Shown: piece after piece, positions 42,746 to 57,558 of the stretch
How positions within the stretch are numbered: position 1 is the first letter of the stretch
Layout of the letters: each line of letters begins with the position of its first letter
Notes under the pieces: model-generated
Seen by the model: only the letters and a program-made list of their open reading frames with translations
What the model was told of the DNA's origin: nothing
Databases searched by the model: none
Made by a program: the position numbers and the translations under genes
Assembly: GCF_000349325.1 (NCBI RefSeq)
Contig: NC_020504.1
Span: forward strand, 6,916,053-6,980,052
Origin: Streptomyces davaonensis JCM 4913
GTDB taxonomy: Bacteria; Actinomycetota; Actinomycetes; Streptomycetales; Streptomycetaceae
Direction of reading: 5' to 3'
DNA: 64,000 bases

Positions 42746-43654
42746 ATGAGCACTACCGTTGAGACCTCCGCCGAGGCGAAGAAGGAGAACCCCGTGGCCA
42801 CCACCCCGGGCACAGTGCGCCGACGCGGCGATCGCGGCCTCGCGGCCTCCGCCGTCTCGCACGGCATCCTCGTCGTGGCGAGCCTGATCGCCCTCTTCCC
42901 CATCGCCTGGCTGGTGTTCCTGTCCCTCGGCCCGGACAAGGACGACTATCTCCACCCCGGTGACATCTGGGGGAAGATGACGTTGGACAACTACTCGTTC
43001 GTCCTTCAGGACACCAACTTCTTCGACTGGCTGTGGAGCACGCTGATCGTGTCGCTCGGCACGACGTTCATCGGCGTGATCATCGCGGCGACCACCGGCT
43101 ACGCGGTGTCGCGGATGCGCTTCCCCGGCTACAAGAAGTTCATGTGGGTCCTTCTGGTCACCCAGATGTTCCCGATCGCCGTCCTCATCGTGCCGATGTA
43201 CCAGATCCTCTCCGACCTCCAGCTGGTCGACAGCTACCTCGGTCTGATCCTGGTCTACTGCTCGACCGCGGTGCCGTACTGCGCCTGGCTGCTCAAGGGC
43301 TACTTCGACACGATCCCGTTCGAGATCGACGAGGCCGGGCGGGTCGACGGACTGTCCCCCTTCGGCACGTTCGTACGGCTGATCCTGCCGCTCGCCAAGC
43401 CCGGGCTCGCGGTCGCCGGCTTCTACAGCTTCATCACCGCGTTCGGCGAGGTCGCGTTCGCCTCGACGTTCATGCTGTCGGACACGAAGTACACCTTCGC
43501 GGTCGCGCTTCAGACCTTCGTCAGCGAACACGACGCGCAGCGGCAGTACATGGCTGCGACGGCTGTGCTGATCGCGATACCTGTCTCCGCGTTCTTCTAT
43601 CTCGTGCAGAAGAACCTGGTTACCGGCCTGACCGCAGGCGGAACAAAGGGCTGA
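42746..43654 (+). CDS. malG: Maltose ABC transporter permease MalG
   Basis: 302 residues, six membrane segments after a 30-residue charged N-terminus. The EAA loop is EIDEAGRVDGLSPFGTFVRL. ATG at 42746 after GGCAGGAG; the frame is open further upstream, but that is shadow. Second permease of the MalEFG importer, cotranscribed with malF and probably with the alpha-glucosidase gene 133 bp on. Confidence 0.94.
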   Translation: MSTTVETSAEAKKENPVATTPGTVRRRGDRGLAASAVSHGILVVASLIALFPIAWLVFLSLGPDKDDYLHPGDIWGKMTLDNYSFVLQDTNFFDWLWSTLIVSLGTTFIGVIIAATTGYAVSRMRFPGYKKFMWVLLVTQMFPIAVLIVPMYQILSDLQLVDSYLGLILVYCSTAVPYCAWLLKGYFDTIPFEIDEAGRVDGLSPFGTFVRLILPLAKPGLAVAGFYSFITAFGEVAFASTFMLSDTKYTFAVALQTFVSEHDAQRQYMAATAVLIAIPVSAFFYLVQKNLVTGLTAGGTKG

Positions 43655-43787
43655 TGCCCGGGCCGCCAGGCCCCAGACCCGAGGCGGCCGCGGTGTCCAT
43701 CCGACCCCGCTGATGCCGCGGCCGCCTCGACGACCGCCCTCCCGACGCAGCCCCATGACCGCGAATCGTTTACGTATCAAGGACACC

Positions 43788-45467
43788 ATGAGCCAGCACT
43801 CCGCCGACCCGGCACCGACCTCCGCCGTCGCCACCGTCGCTCATCGTCGCGACTGGTGGCGGGACGCGGTGATCTACCAGGTCTATCCGCGCAGCTTCGC
43901 CGACAGCAACGGCGACGGCATGGGCGACCTGGAAGGCGTACGCTCCCGACTTCCCTATCTGCGCGACCTCGGCGTGGACGCCGTGTGGCTGAGCCCCTTC
44001 TACGCCTCGCCGCAGGCCGACGCCGGCTATGACGTCGCCGACTACCGGGCCGTCGACCCCATGTTCGGCAACCTCCTCGACGCCGACGCGCTCATCCGCG
44101 ACGCGCACGAGGTGGGCCTGCGCATCATCGTCGACCTCGTGCCCAACCACTCCTCCGACCAGCACGAGTGGTTCAAGCGGGCGCTGCGCGAGGGCCCCGG
44201 CTCCGCGCTGCGCGACCGCTACCACTTCCGCCCCGGCAAGGGCGAGAACGGCGAACTGCCGCCCAACGACTGGGAGTCCATCTTCGGCGGCCCGGCGTGG
44301 ACCCGGGTCACGGAGCCGGACGGCACGCCCGGCGAGTGGTACCTGCACCTCTTCGCCCCGGAGCAGCCCGACTTCAACTGGGAGCACCCGGCCGTCGGCG
44401 ACGAGTTCCGCTCGATCCTGCGGTTCTGGCTGGACATGGGCGTCGACGGTTTCCGGATCGACGTCGCACACGGCATGGTCAAGGCCGAGGGACTGCCGGA
44501 CCTGGGATCCCACGATCAGCTCAAGCTGCTGGGCAACGATGTCATGCCGTTCTTCGACCAGGACGGCGTGCACGACATCTACCGCAAGTGGCGGCTGATC
44601 CTCGACGAGTACGACGGTGAGCGCATCTTCGTCGCCGAGGCGTGGACGCCGACCGTCGAGCGCACCGCGAACTACGTCCGCCCCGACGAGCTGCACCAGG
44701 CCTTCAACTTCCAGTACCTGGGCACCGAATGGGGCGCCGAGGAGCTGCGCACCTGCATCGACCGCACGCTGGAGGCGATGCGCCCGGTGGGCGCCCCGGC
44801 GACCTGGGTCCTGTCGAACCACGACGTGACCCGGCACGCCACCCGCTTCGCCAACCCGCCCGGCCTGGGCACCCAGATCCGCACGGCGGGCGACCGCGAA
44901 CTGGGCCTGCGCCGCGCACGGGCGGCCACGCTCCTGATGCTGGCGCTGCCGGGTTCGGCGTACGTCTACCAGGGCGAGGAGCTGGGCCTGCCGGACGTCG
45001 TAGACCTGCCCGACGAGGTGCGCCAGGACCCGGCGTTCTTCCGCGGCGCGGGCCAGGACGGCTTCCGCGACGGCTGCCGGGTGCCGATCCCGTGGACCCG
45101 CGAGGGGTCGTCGTACGGCTTCGGCAGCGGTGGCAGCTGGCTGCCGCAGCCGTCGGTCTGGGCCGAGCTGAGCGTGGAGGCGCAGTCCGGCACCGCGGGT
45201 TCGACCCTGGAGCTGTACCGCGCGGCCCTGGCCGCCCGCCGCGAGCACCCGGACCTGGGCGCCGGCGATGCGGTGGAATGGCTGAAGGCCCCCGAGGGCG
45301 TGCTGGCCTTCCGCCGCGGCGAGTTCGTCTGCGTCGCCAACACGACCGGCGAGTCGGTGACCACCCCGGCCCACGGCCGCCTGCTCCTCGCCAGCGGCGA
45401 GATCGCCGAGGTGGACGGCGAGGCCAAGCTCCCCGCCGACACCACGGCCTGGTGGACGACCGCCTGA
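43788..45467 (+). CDS. aglA: Cytoplasmic alpha-glucosidase (GH13)
   Basis: 559 residues, no signal peptide. GH13 motifs: VDLVPNHSSDQHEWF, DGFRIDVAHGM (nucleophile Asp), IFVAEAWTP (acid/base Glu), WVLSNHDVTRHATRF (stabiliser Asp). It resembles bacterial alpha-1,4-glucosidases that hydrolyse maltose and maltodextrins inside the cell. AAGGACACC precedes the ATG at 43788; ATG 43755 is an alternative. Follows malEFG on the same strand, the natural place to cleave imported sugar. Followed by a strong terminator. Confidence 0.93.
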   Translation: MSQHSADPAPTSAVATVAHRRDWWRDAVIYQVYPRSFADSNGDGMGDLEGVRSRLPYLRDLGVDAVWLSPFYASPQADAGYDVADYRAVDPMFGNLLDADALIRDAHEVGLRIIVDLVPNHSSDQHEWFKRALREGPGSALRDRYHFRPGKGENGELPPNDWESIFGGPAWTRVTEPDGTPGEWYLHLFAPEQPDFNWEHPAVGDEFRSILRFWLDMGVDGFRIDVAHGMVKAEGLPDLGSHDQLKLLGNDVMPFFDQDGVHDIYRKWRLILDEYDGERIFVAEAWTPTVERTANYVRPDELHQAFNFQYLGTEWGAEELRTCIDRTLEAMRPVGAPATWVLSNHDVTRHATRFANPPGLGTQIRTAGDRELGLRRARAATLLMLALPGSAYVYQGEELGLPDVVDLPDEVRQDPAFFRGAGQDGFRDGCRVPIPWTREGSSYGFGSGGSWLPQPSVWAELSVEAQSGTAGSTLELYRAALAARREHPDLGAGDAVEWLKAPEGVLAFRRGEFVCVANTTGESVTTPAHGRLLLASGEIAEVDGEAKLPADTTAWWTTA

Positions 45468-45485
45468 CAGTCGGTACCCACACCA

Positions 45486-45515
45486 ACAGAGGGCCCGCTT
45501 CGGCGGGCCCTCTGT
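45486..45515 (+). terminator. Terminator of the mal operon
   Basis: ACAGAGGGCCCGC-TTCG-GCGGGCCCTCTGT: perfect 13-bp stem with a UUCG loop, 18 bp after the alpha-glucosidase stop and between it and the converging amylase gene; it can serve both. Confidence 0.92.
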
Positions 45516-45531
45516 CGTGTCACTGCGGGGT

Positions 45532-47598
45532 CTACTTCCAGGTGTCGGCCGTCGAGTAGCCCGACGAACTGCCCGTCGTGTAGGAGCGGTTGGTGCCAGA
45601 CTCCCAGGTCACGTTCCCGGAGCCGTCCTTCTTGATGAATTTGTACGCGAAGGCCGTGCTCTTCGGCACGATCACCAGCTTGCTCCACGTCGGGTACGAC
45701 GCCGACGACAGCGGGATGGCGTCGTCGGTGTCCCAGGAGCCGAGCGAGGCGGTCGAGCCGACCACGTAGACGTTGGTGCCGAAGTCCGTGGTGGCCGTGA
45801 CATTGAAGGTGACGTCGGTGGCGTCGGCGCTCGCCACGTTCCAGGAGTTGTTGAAGGCCGGCGCCGAAGTCGTGGTCGCCCCGGACCGGTTGGCGTTGGA
45901 CTCCCAGGTGACGTTGCCGGAGCTGTCCTTCTTTATGTATTTGAACTCGAAGGACGTGTTGACCGGCACGCTCACCGCGCCGGACCAGACCGGGTAGCCG
46001 GACGACGACAGCTTCACCGCCTGGGAGGTGTCCCAGTTGCCCAGCGCCGCGATCGAGCCGACGACGTACACGTCCTGGCCGGAGCTGGTGGCCGCGTACT
46101 CGTTGAAGGTCGCCGTCACCGTCGAGGTTCCGTCGTCCGGTTCCTCGCAGGCGGTGTCGCAGGGTGTGAACTCACCGTCGTAGAAGGCGACGGCGCTCTT
46201 CGCGGGGATCGTCAGCGTCGCGTTGCCGCCGGACACCGTCACCGTCGAGGCGCCGTTGTCGACGACGTTGGCGTAGCTGCCGTCGGCCATGCCGGTCGCG
46301 AAGGTGTACGTCGCCGCCGACGAGCCGTTGTTGATCGCGACATAGCCGGCCGTGCCGCGTCCGAAGCCGATGACGCTCGGCGACTTGCTCGACCAGTTGG
46401 TCACCGACTCCGAGCCGACCGCGTTGTGCCACTTCACCATGCCGTTGATCGCGGTGTCCCGCTGGAGGCAGTACCAGCCGGAGGCACAGTTCGTGTCGGT
46501 CACGAACCCGTTCGAGTTCGGGGGTGCCTGGTCGGAGGAGGAGAACTCGAAGCCCGAGTAGACCGTCGGCGTCGACCACTTGTAGGCGAGCTGGAAGATG
46601 TTGGCCAGCCGGTAGGTGTCGCCGTCCTTGTAGCTCAGGTGCAGGCCGTTGCGCTCGGTGTCGTGGTTGGTCACGAAGGACACCGAGTCGGCGGGGGTCA
46701 GCGCACCGGAGGACGGCAGTGACTCCAGGTCGCTGATGTTGCCCTGGAACGACGACTTCACCCTGCTTGCGTAGGAGAAGTCCAGTACGTCACCGGCGGA
46801 GTAGTAGTCCGAGGCGGCCGGGGTCGAGCCCGGGTACACCTCCTGGAAGATGTACGGCTCCGCCCCTGCGGTCGTGTTGTCCAGCTTCGCCCAGATCGCG
46901 TTGAGGTCGGCCACCGGCATGTGCTTGGCCGCGTCGATCCGGAAGCCGTCGACCCCCAGGGCGATCTGCTTGTTCAGGTAGGCGGCGATGCCCGAGCGGA
47001 CGTCGTCGTCCTCCGTCTCCAGGTCGGGCAGGCCGAGCAGTTCGCAGTTCTGGATCTCGGTGAGGTTGGACCAGTCGTCGATGATCAGGTCGGAGTCGTT
47101 GCACTCCGCCGAGGTGTGGAAGTCGTCCGGGTCCCAGTCGGGGGTGTCGTACTTGTTGCTGATCGTCGTGCCGTTGTAGCCGGTGCCGGTCTGGGCGGCG
47201 GTGTGGTTGATCACCGCGTCCGTGTACACCTTCACACCCGCGTCATGGCAGGCGTCCACCATCGAGGCGAAGTCGGCCGCCGTCCCGAAGCGGCCGCTGA
47301 GCTCGTAGGAGTAGGGCTGGTAGACGTCCCACCAGTAGTAGTTGGTCTGCTTCAGCGACTCGGCGGGCGGGGCCACCCACACCGCGCCGTAGCCGTTCGG
47401 TCCGAGCACGTCCGTGCACTCGGCGGCTACCGAGTCCCAGTTGTAGGACCACAGGTTGGCGATCACATCGCCGGAGGTCGTGGCGTCGGCCTGCGCCGCG
47501 GGGGCGGGGAGGGCGATCGCCCCGGCCAGGGCGAGGGCGCCCGCGGCTGTCAGACTCGCGGTGCGGCGAAGCGCACCGGGTGGTCGGTGTCTGCTCAT
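45532..47598 (-). CDS. Secreted alpha-amylase with two CBM20 domains
   Basis: 688 residues. Tat/Sec-type signal peptide with PAPAAQADA cleavage region; GH13 catalytic domain with [25 protein letters not shown] (nucleophile), YIFQEVYPG (acid/base), [12 protein letters not shown]; Greek-key C domain; then two tandem starch-binding CBM20 domains (about 493-590 and 595-688), each with DVYVVGS/NVYVVGS and FKYIKKD/YKFIKKD blocks. Most Streptomyces amylases carry one CBM20, so the pair is a recent tandem duplication. Start at 47598 (GGAG in front) rather than the open 47640. Divergent from another amylase gene. Confidence 0.93.
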   Translation of the reverse strand: MSRHRPPGALRRTASLTAAGALALAGAIALPAPAAQADATTSGDVIANLWSYNWDSVAAECTDVLGPNGYGAVWVAPPAESLKQTNYYWWDVYQPYSYELSGRFGTAADFASMVDACHDAGVKVYTDAVINHTAAQTGTGYNGTTISNKYDTPDWDPDDFHTSAECNDSDLIIDDWSNLTEIQNCELLGLPDLETEDDDVRSGIAAYLNKQIALGVDGFRIDAAKHMPVADLNAIWAKLDNTTAGAEPYIFQEVYPGSTPAASDYYSAGDVLDFSYASRVKSSFQGNISDLESLPSSGALTPADSVSFVTNHDTERNGLHLSYKDGDTYRLANIFQLAYKWSTPTVYSGFEFSSSDQAPPNSNGFVTDTNCASGWYCLQRDTAINGMVKWHNAVGSESVTNWSSKSPSVIGFGRGTAGYVAINNGSSAATYTFATGMADGSYANVVDNGASTVTVSGGNATLTIPAKSAVAFYDGEFTPCDTACEEPDDGTSTVTATFNEYAATSSGQDVYVVGSIAALGNWDTSQAVKLSSSGYPVWSGAVSVPVNTSFEFKYIKKDSSGNVTWESNANRSGATTTSAPAFNNSWNVASADATDVTFNVTATTDFGTNVYVVGSTASLGSWDTDDAIPLSSASYPTWSKLVIVPKSTAFAYKFIKKDGSGNVTWESGTNRSYTTGSSSGYSTADTWK

Positions 47599-47623
47599 GT
47601 GCGGCTCCGGAAGAGGGGGTTGG

Positions 47624-47743
47624 CTTGCAAGAGGATTCACCGTGTTTCAACAACTGGTGAGCGTGCGGGAGTTGAGAGGGACGCGTCAATAGGTGGTTGA
47701 AACTTCTTGCTGTGAGTTTCAAGTCTCTTGCTGTAAACGTTTC
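47624..47743. promoter_or_regulatory. Bidirectional amylase promoter with MalR-type boxes
   Basis: Between divergent amylase starts (47598, 47807). CTTGCAAG palindrome at 47624-47631; TTGAAACT-N10-AGTTTCAA perfect inverted repeat at 47697-47722 with TCTTGCTGTG in the spacer; a second TCTTGCTGT at 47726-47734; AAACGTTT at 47735-47742. The CTTGCTG direct repeats are of the kind implicated in maltose induction and glucose repression of Streptomyces amylases. Confidence 0.75.
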
Positions 47744-47806
47744 GTTAGGGGTACGTTCCGCGAACGCCGGGCAAAGACGCCTGGCCATCCCCCCAAGGAG
47801 CCACCC

Positions 47807-49183
47807 GTGATACGCAGATGGTCCGTCGCCGCGACGGCGCTCACCGCCACGGCGGCCGGCGTGCTGACCCCCACAGCCGCGTACGCCTCGCCGCCCGGCA
47901 CCAAGGACGTCACCGCGGTGATGTTCGAGTGGAACTTCGCCTCCGTCGCCAAGGAGTGCACCAACACCCTCGGCCCCGCCGGTTACGGCTACGTCCAGGT
48001 CTCGCCGCCCGCCGAGCACATCCAGGGCGCGCAGTGGTGGACGTCGTACCAGCCGGTCAGTTACAAGATCGCCGGGCGGCTCGGCGACCGTACCGCCTTC
48101 CAGAACATGGTCAACACCTGTCACGCGGCCGGGGTGAAGGTCGTCGTCGACACCGTCGTCAACCACATGTCCGCGGGCAGCGGCACCGGCACCGGCGGAT
48201 CGTCGTACAGCAAGTACAACTACCCCGGCCTGTACTCCTCCTACGACTTCGACAACTGCACCAGCCAGATCACCAACTACCAGGACCGCTGGAACGTCCA
48301 GAACTGCGAGCTCGTCGGGCTCGCCGACCTCGACACCGGGGAGTCCTACGTCCGCGGCGCCATCGCCGGGTACATGAACGACCTGCTCTCGCTCGGCGTC
48401 GACGGCTTCCGGATCGACGCGGCCAAGCACATCCCCGCCGCCGACCTGGCCAACATCAAGTCGCGCCTCACCAACACCTCCGTGTACTGGAAGCAGGAGG
48501 TCATCTACGGCAGCGGCGAGGCCGTCCAGCCCACCGAGTACACGGGCAACGGCGACGTCCAGGAGTTCCGCTACGCCTACGACCTCAAGCGCGTCTTCAA
48601 CAACGAGAACCTCGCCTACCTGAAGAACTACGGCGAGGGCTGGGGCTACATGAGCAGCTCGGTCTCCGGTGTCTTCGTCGACAACCACGACACCGAGCGC
48701 AACGGCTCCACGCTCAACTACAAGGACGGGGCGAACTACACCCTCGCCAACGTCTTCATGCTCGCCTACCCCTACGGCGCCCCGGACATCAACTCCGCCT
48801 ACGAGTGGTCCGACACCGACGCGGGCCCGCCCAACGGCGGCACGGTCAACGCCTGCTGGCAGGACGGCTGGAAGTGCCAGCACAAGTGGCCCGAGATCCA
48901 GCGCATGGTCGCCTTCCGCAACGCCACCCGCGGCGAGGCGGTGACCAACTGGTGGGACAACGGCGCCGACGCCATCGCCTTCGGCCGGGGCAGCAAGGGC
49001 TACGTCGCCATCAACCACGAGTCGGGCAGCCTGACCCGCACCTACCAGACCTCCCTGCCCGCGGGGACGTACTGCAACGTGCAGAACAACACGACCGTGT
49101 CCGTGAACTCCAGTGGTCAGTTCTCGGCCACTCTCGGCTCCAACACGGCGCTGGCGATCTACGCGGGCAAGTCCAGCTGCTGA
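47807..49183 (+). CDS. Secreted alpha-amylase without starch-binding domain
   Basis: 458 residues, GTG start with AAGGAG 6 bases upstream. Signal peptide [20 protein letters not shown] ... AYASP (cleavage near 28). Catalytic blocks: [34 protein letters not shown] (Glu), [13 protein letters not shown]. The protein stops after the C domain ([16 protein letters not shown]), so no CBM20, in contrast to its divergent neighbour. It secretes maltodextrins for the MalEFG importer. Shares a promoter region with the CBM20 amylase; followed by pulA 129 bp on. Confidence 0.94.
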   Translation: MIRRWSVAATALTATAAGVLTPTAAYASPPGTKDVTAVMFEWNFASVAKECTNTLGPAGYGYVQVSPPAEHIQGAQWWTSYQPVSYKIAGRLGDRTAFQNMVNTCHAAGVKVVVDTVVNHMSAGSGTGTGGSSYSKYNYPGLYSSYDFDNCTSQITNYQDRWNVQNCELVGLADLDTGESYVRGAIAGYMNDLLSLGVDGFRIDAAKHIPAADLANIKSRLTNTSVYWKQEVIYGSGEAVQPTEYTGNGDVQEFRYAYDLKRVFNNENLAYLKNYGEGWGYMSSSVSGVFVDNHDTERNGSTLNYKDGANYTLANVFMLAYPYGAPDINSAYEWSDTDAGPPNGGTVNACWQDGWKCQHKWPEIQRMVAFRNATRGEAVTNWWDNGADAIAFGRGSKGYVAINHESGSLTRTYQTSLPAGTYCNVQNNTTVSVNSSGQFSATLGSNTALAIYAGKSSC

Positions 49184-49231
49184 GCCGCGAGCGGCCTCCG
49201 GAGCTGAAAGCTCTTACCAATCATTTCAGGA

Positions 49232-49250
49232 CTCTTGCTGTAACGCTTAC
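49232..49250 (+). promoter_or_regulatory. MalR-type box upstream of the amylopullulanase gene
   Basis: CTCTTGCTGTAACGCTTAC repeats the CTCTTGCTGTAA element of the amylase promoter and ends in a short palindrome GTAACGCTTAC, about 60 bp before the GTG start at 49313. Confidence 0.65.
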
Positions 49251-49312
49251 GGCGGCGATACGGTCGCGCGGGGTCGGACCCAACAGAGCCGTATCGCAAG
49301 GAGTTCACGTCA

Positions 49313-54712
<5,400 letters not shown>

Positions 54713-54726
54713 CAGCGCACTAGTTT

Positions 54727-54767
54727 GGGTGGAGCGGACCCTGTTCGGGGGTCCGTTCCACCCTTTT
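54727..54767 (+). terminator. Terminator after the amylopullulanase gene
   Basis: GGGTGGAGCGGACCC-TGTTCGG-GGGTCCGTTCCACCC, 15-bp stem with a single G-T wobble, then TTTTCC. It lies 15 bp past the pulA stop and before the phosphatase gene. Confidence 0.88.
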
Positions 54768-54794
54768 CCTTTCCCCCGCCCCGAGGGCTGTCGG

Positions 54795-56411
54795 ATGGAC
54801 GGTTACGACAAGCGGCCGGGTGCGACCACCGTGCTGGTCGTGGACGACGTGGCGGCGAACCGGTACGCCATGGGCGCCGTGCTGCGGCGCGCCGGACACC
54901 GGGTGGTGCCCGTGGCGAGCGGGGGCGAGGCGCTCGTGGAGCTCGACGCGCGGCTGCACGACGGCGCGCTGCCCGATGTGGCGCTGGTGGACGTCGGGCT
55001 GCCGGACATGAGCGGCTTCGAACTGTGCCGCCGGGTGCGGGCCCGGCCCTCCACCGCGACGCTGCCCGTCGTCCACTTCTCCGCCGCCGCCCTCGGCCCG
55101 CGCGACCGGTGCCGGGGCCTGGACGCGGGCGGCGATGCCTATCTGACCGTGCCGGCCGAGCCGCAGGAGATCCAGGCCGTGGTCCGGGCGGCGGTGCGCG
55201 GGGCGCGTCGGCGCGGTGACTTCGAACTGCTCGCACACCGGCTGACGCTGCTGTCCGAGACGATCGTCACCGTGCAGGCGGCCCGCTGCCCCAGCGAGCT
55301 GGCCGACTCCGCCGCCATGGGCGCGGCCCGGCTCACCGGGACCGAAGCCGTCGTCTTCGTGCTCGGCCCCGACGGCACGCTCGACACCGGCACCTCCAGG
55401 AGCCGGCTCGCGCTGCCCGACCTCAGTGCCCACGAGGAGGTGACCCGGCTGATCGGCCGGCTCGCCCAGGGCCGCACCGGAGTGCACAGCACCGTGGTGC
55501 CCGCCCCGCTGTGGCCCGCCGGGTTCTTCCGGCCCGGACGCCAGGACGACGCCCGGCTGGTGCTGGCGTTCACCCAGGAACGGCGGACCCCGGTGTGCAT
55601 CGCCACGCCCGCGCACCGCACTCCGCCACCGCGGCCCGTGGACGACGTCTCCCTCCTGCGGCTCGCCCAGGCCACCGCCTTCGCAGCCGGAACCCTGCTG
55701 ATGTACCAGGCGGAACGGCACATCGCGCTCACCCTCCAGCGCAGCTTCCTGCCCGAGCCGCGGCGCCTGCCCGAACTGCCCGACGTCGACCTGGTCGTGC
55801 GGTACGTGCCCGCGTCCCGGGACACCGAGATCGGCGGCGACTTCTACGCCGCCGTGCGTACCCCGAGCGGCTTCCTCACCGCGGTCGGGGACGTCGCCGG
55901 GCACTCGCTGGAGGCGGCCACCGTGATGGTCGAGCTCCGGCACGCGCTGCGCGCCTACGGCGTGGCCGACGGTGACCCCAGGGCGCTCGCCGAACGGCTC
56001 GACCGGATGCTCCAGCACTACCACCCCGAGGTCACGGCCACCGTCTGCCTGGTGCTCGCCGACCCCGCCACCGGACGGGCCCGGATCGCCAACGCCGGTC
56101 ACATCCCGCCGCTGATCGTGCGCGAGGGCGGACAGGCGGAGTACGTGAAGGTGTGCGGCCCGCTCCTCGGCCTCGGCCTGGACCGCCCCGAGCCCACCGA
56201 GCTCCGCCTCGCCCCCACCGACCGCCTCCTCATGATCACCGACGGTCTCATCGAGACCCGGGGCGTCGACCTCGCCGTATCCCTGGACCAGCTCCGCACG
56301 GCCGCCGCCGAAGCCCCACCGGGCCTCGCCCCCCTCTGCGACACCCTCCTGCGCTGCTTCGGCCACGACCGGGAGGACGACATCGCGATGCTGGCGCTGC
56401 GGCTAGGGTGA
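54795..56411 (+). CDS. Receiver-PP2C (SpoIIE-type) serine phosphatase
   Basis: 538 residues. REC domain (1-125) with acidic pair Asp17/Asp18, phospho-acceptor Asp66 in ALVDVGLPDM and Ser96, but the invariant Lys is Val119 (AYLTVPAEP). A GAF-like middle follows, then a SpoIIE/RsbU phosphatase domain with GGDFYAAVRTP, GDVAGHSLEAATVM, NAGHIPPL and DREDDIAMLAL, keeping the metal Asp residues. Such proteins usually act on anti-anti-sigma factors in sigB/RsbU-like cascades. Downstream of the pulA terminator on the same strand; no kinase or anti-sigma gene adjacent. Confidence 0.92.
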   Translation: MDGYDKRPGATTVLVVDDVAANRYAMGAVLRRAGHRVVPVASGGEALVELDARLHDGALPDVALVDVGLPDMSGFELCRRVRARPSTATLPVVHFSAAALGPRDRCRGLDAGGDAYLTVPAEPQEIQAVVRAAVRGARRRGDFELLAHRLTLLSETIVTVQAARCPSELADSAAMGAARLTGTEAVVFVLGPDGTLDTGTSRSRLALPDLSAHEEVTRLIGRLAQGRTGVHSTVVPAPLWPAGFFRPGRQDDARLVLAFTQERRTPVCIATPAHRTPPPRPVDDVSLLRLAQATAFAAGTLLMYQAERHIALTLQRSFLPEPRRLPELPDVDLVVRYVPASRDTEIGGDFYAAVRTPSGFLTAVGDVAGHSLEAATVMVELRHALRAYGVADGDPRALAERLDRMLQHYHPEVTATVCLVLADPATGRARIANAGHIPPLIVREGGQAEYVKVCGPLLGLGLDRPEPTELRLAPTDRLLMITDGLIETRGVDLAVSLDQLRTAAAEAPPGLAPLCDTLLRCFGHDREDDIAMLALRLG

Positions 56412-56439
56412 GCGGAGTTGTCGTAGAACAGGAGTGCCC

Positions 56440-56793
56440 ATGCCACAGATTCTCGTCACCCGGACCGGGCGCGACGACGTCGACTGGGAAGGGTTCGCGA
56501 GCGAGCTGAACCAGCTGGTCGTCGAGAAGGCGGCCGCGCGTCTGGAGGCATGCAAGACGCAGGTCGTGCGCGGGGAGGATGTCGCGGTCGGCGACGAGGT
56601 CGACGGGCACGGCCTCGTGCACGTCACGATCGGCCTGCTCGCCGGTCGCACCGACGAGACGAAGGCGGAGCTGACCGAGGCGGTGGTGGAGCTGCTGCGC
56701 AAGTTCATCGGGCCGATGGACGGCTACCGCATGACGCACGTCTCCGCCGAGGTCCGCGACCTCGATCCGTCGTACCGCAAGGCCGAGTTCTAG
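56440..56793 (+). CDS. 5-carboxymethyl-2-hydroxymuconate isomerase-like tautomerase
   Basis: 117-residue protein starting MPQILVT with the family's penultimate proline, which acts as general base in tautomerases. ACAGGAG precedes the ATG at 56440. Middle blocks LEACKTQVVRGEDVAVGDE and LVHVTIGLLAGRTDETKAEL agree with the CHMI family. The substrate is unknown; no homoprotocatechuate pathway genes are near, so it may act on another enol. Convergent with the TetR gene nine bases downstream. Confidence 0.8.
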   Translation: MPQILVTRTGRDDVDWEGFASELNQLVVEKAAARLEACKTQVVRGEDVAVGDEVDGHGLVHVTIGLLAGRTDETKAELTEAVVELLRKFIGPMDGYRMTHVSAEVRDLDPSYRKAEF

Positions 56794-56802
56794 CCGGTCC
56801 CG

Positions 56803-57501
56803 CTACCGGTCCTCGCCCGCCAGCGTGATCAGCCGCGCCGCCAGGTCGGTGAACGGGCCGTCGGCCGGCTCGTCCTTGAGCAGGCGGCGCAGCAGTGCCG
56901 TCAGCTCCGGGTCATGGGCGGCGCTGACGGCGGCCAGCGCGGCGAAGTCCTGCACCAGCTGGACCTCCAGCTCGGCCCGCGGGATGCGCCGGCCGTCCAG
57001 CCAGATCAGCGCCGTCGACTCGGCGAGCGAGATCCAGGAGCGGACGACCAGTTCAAGACGCGCGGGCGGGTGCTCGACCCGCAGATGCGAAAGAATCTGG
57101 TCGTACGCCGCCTGCCGTACGGAGTCGATGAGCGCGTTCGTGGTCGAGGAGCCGACCGCCGGGCCGCCGCGCATCAGCGCCGAGAAACCGGGCCCGTGCT
57201 CGTCGACGAAGTCGAAGTAGCGGCGCATCACCCGCAGCAGCCGCGCCCCCAGCGGACCGTCGTGCGGTTCCACGAACCGGGACGCCAGATCGTCCGAGGC
57301 CCGCTTCAACGCGGCCTCGTACAGGCTGAGTTTGCCGGGGAAGTAGTGGTACACCAGCGGACGCGAGATACCCGCGGCGGACGCTATCTCGTCGATGGAG
57401 ACCTCGTCCGGCGAGCGGCGGCTGAAGAGTTCGAGGGCGACGCCGATCAACTGCTGTCGTCGCTCCTCGACACCCATTCTGCGGCGTACCCCGGTAGTCA
57501 T
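56803..57501 (-). CDS. TetR family regulator
   Basis: 232 residues with HTH EVSIDEIASAAGISRPLVYHYFPGKLSLYEAAL and a diverged TetR C-terminal half. It is the last gene of a co-directional set with the ferredoxin-reductase and metal-hydrolase genes (57559-59519), 57 bp after the oxidoreductase stop, and so likely controls them. Ligand unknown. Confidence 0.9.
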   Translation of the reverse strand: MTTGVRRRMGVEERRQQLIGVALELFSRRSPDEVSIDEIASAAGISRPLVYHYFPGKLSLYEAALKRASDDLASRFVEPHDGPLGARLLRVMRRYFDFVDEHGPGFSALMRGGPAVGSSTTNALIDSVRQAAYDQILSHLRVEHPPARLELVVRSWISLAESTALIWLDGRRIPRAELEVQLVQDFAALAAVSAAHDPELTALLRRLLKDEPADGPFTDLAARLITLAGEDR

Positions 57502-57558
57502 ACGAACACCTTACCGATCGGATTCGGCCCTCGAACGGACCGCACCGACCAACGGTGT

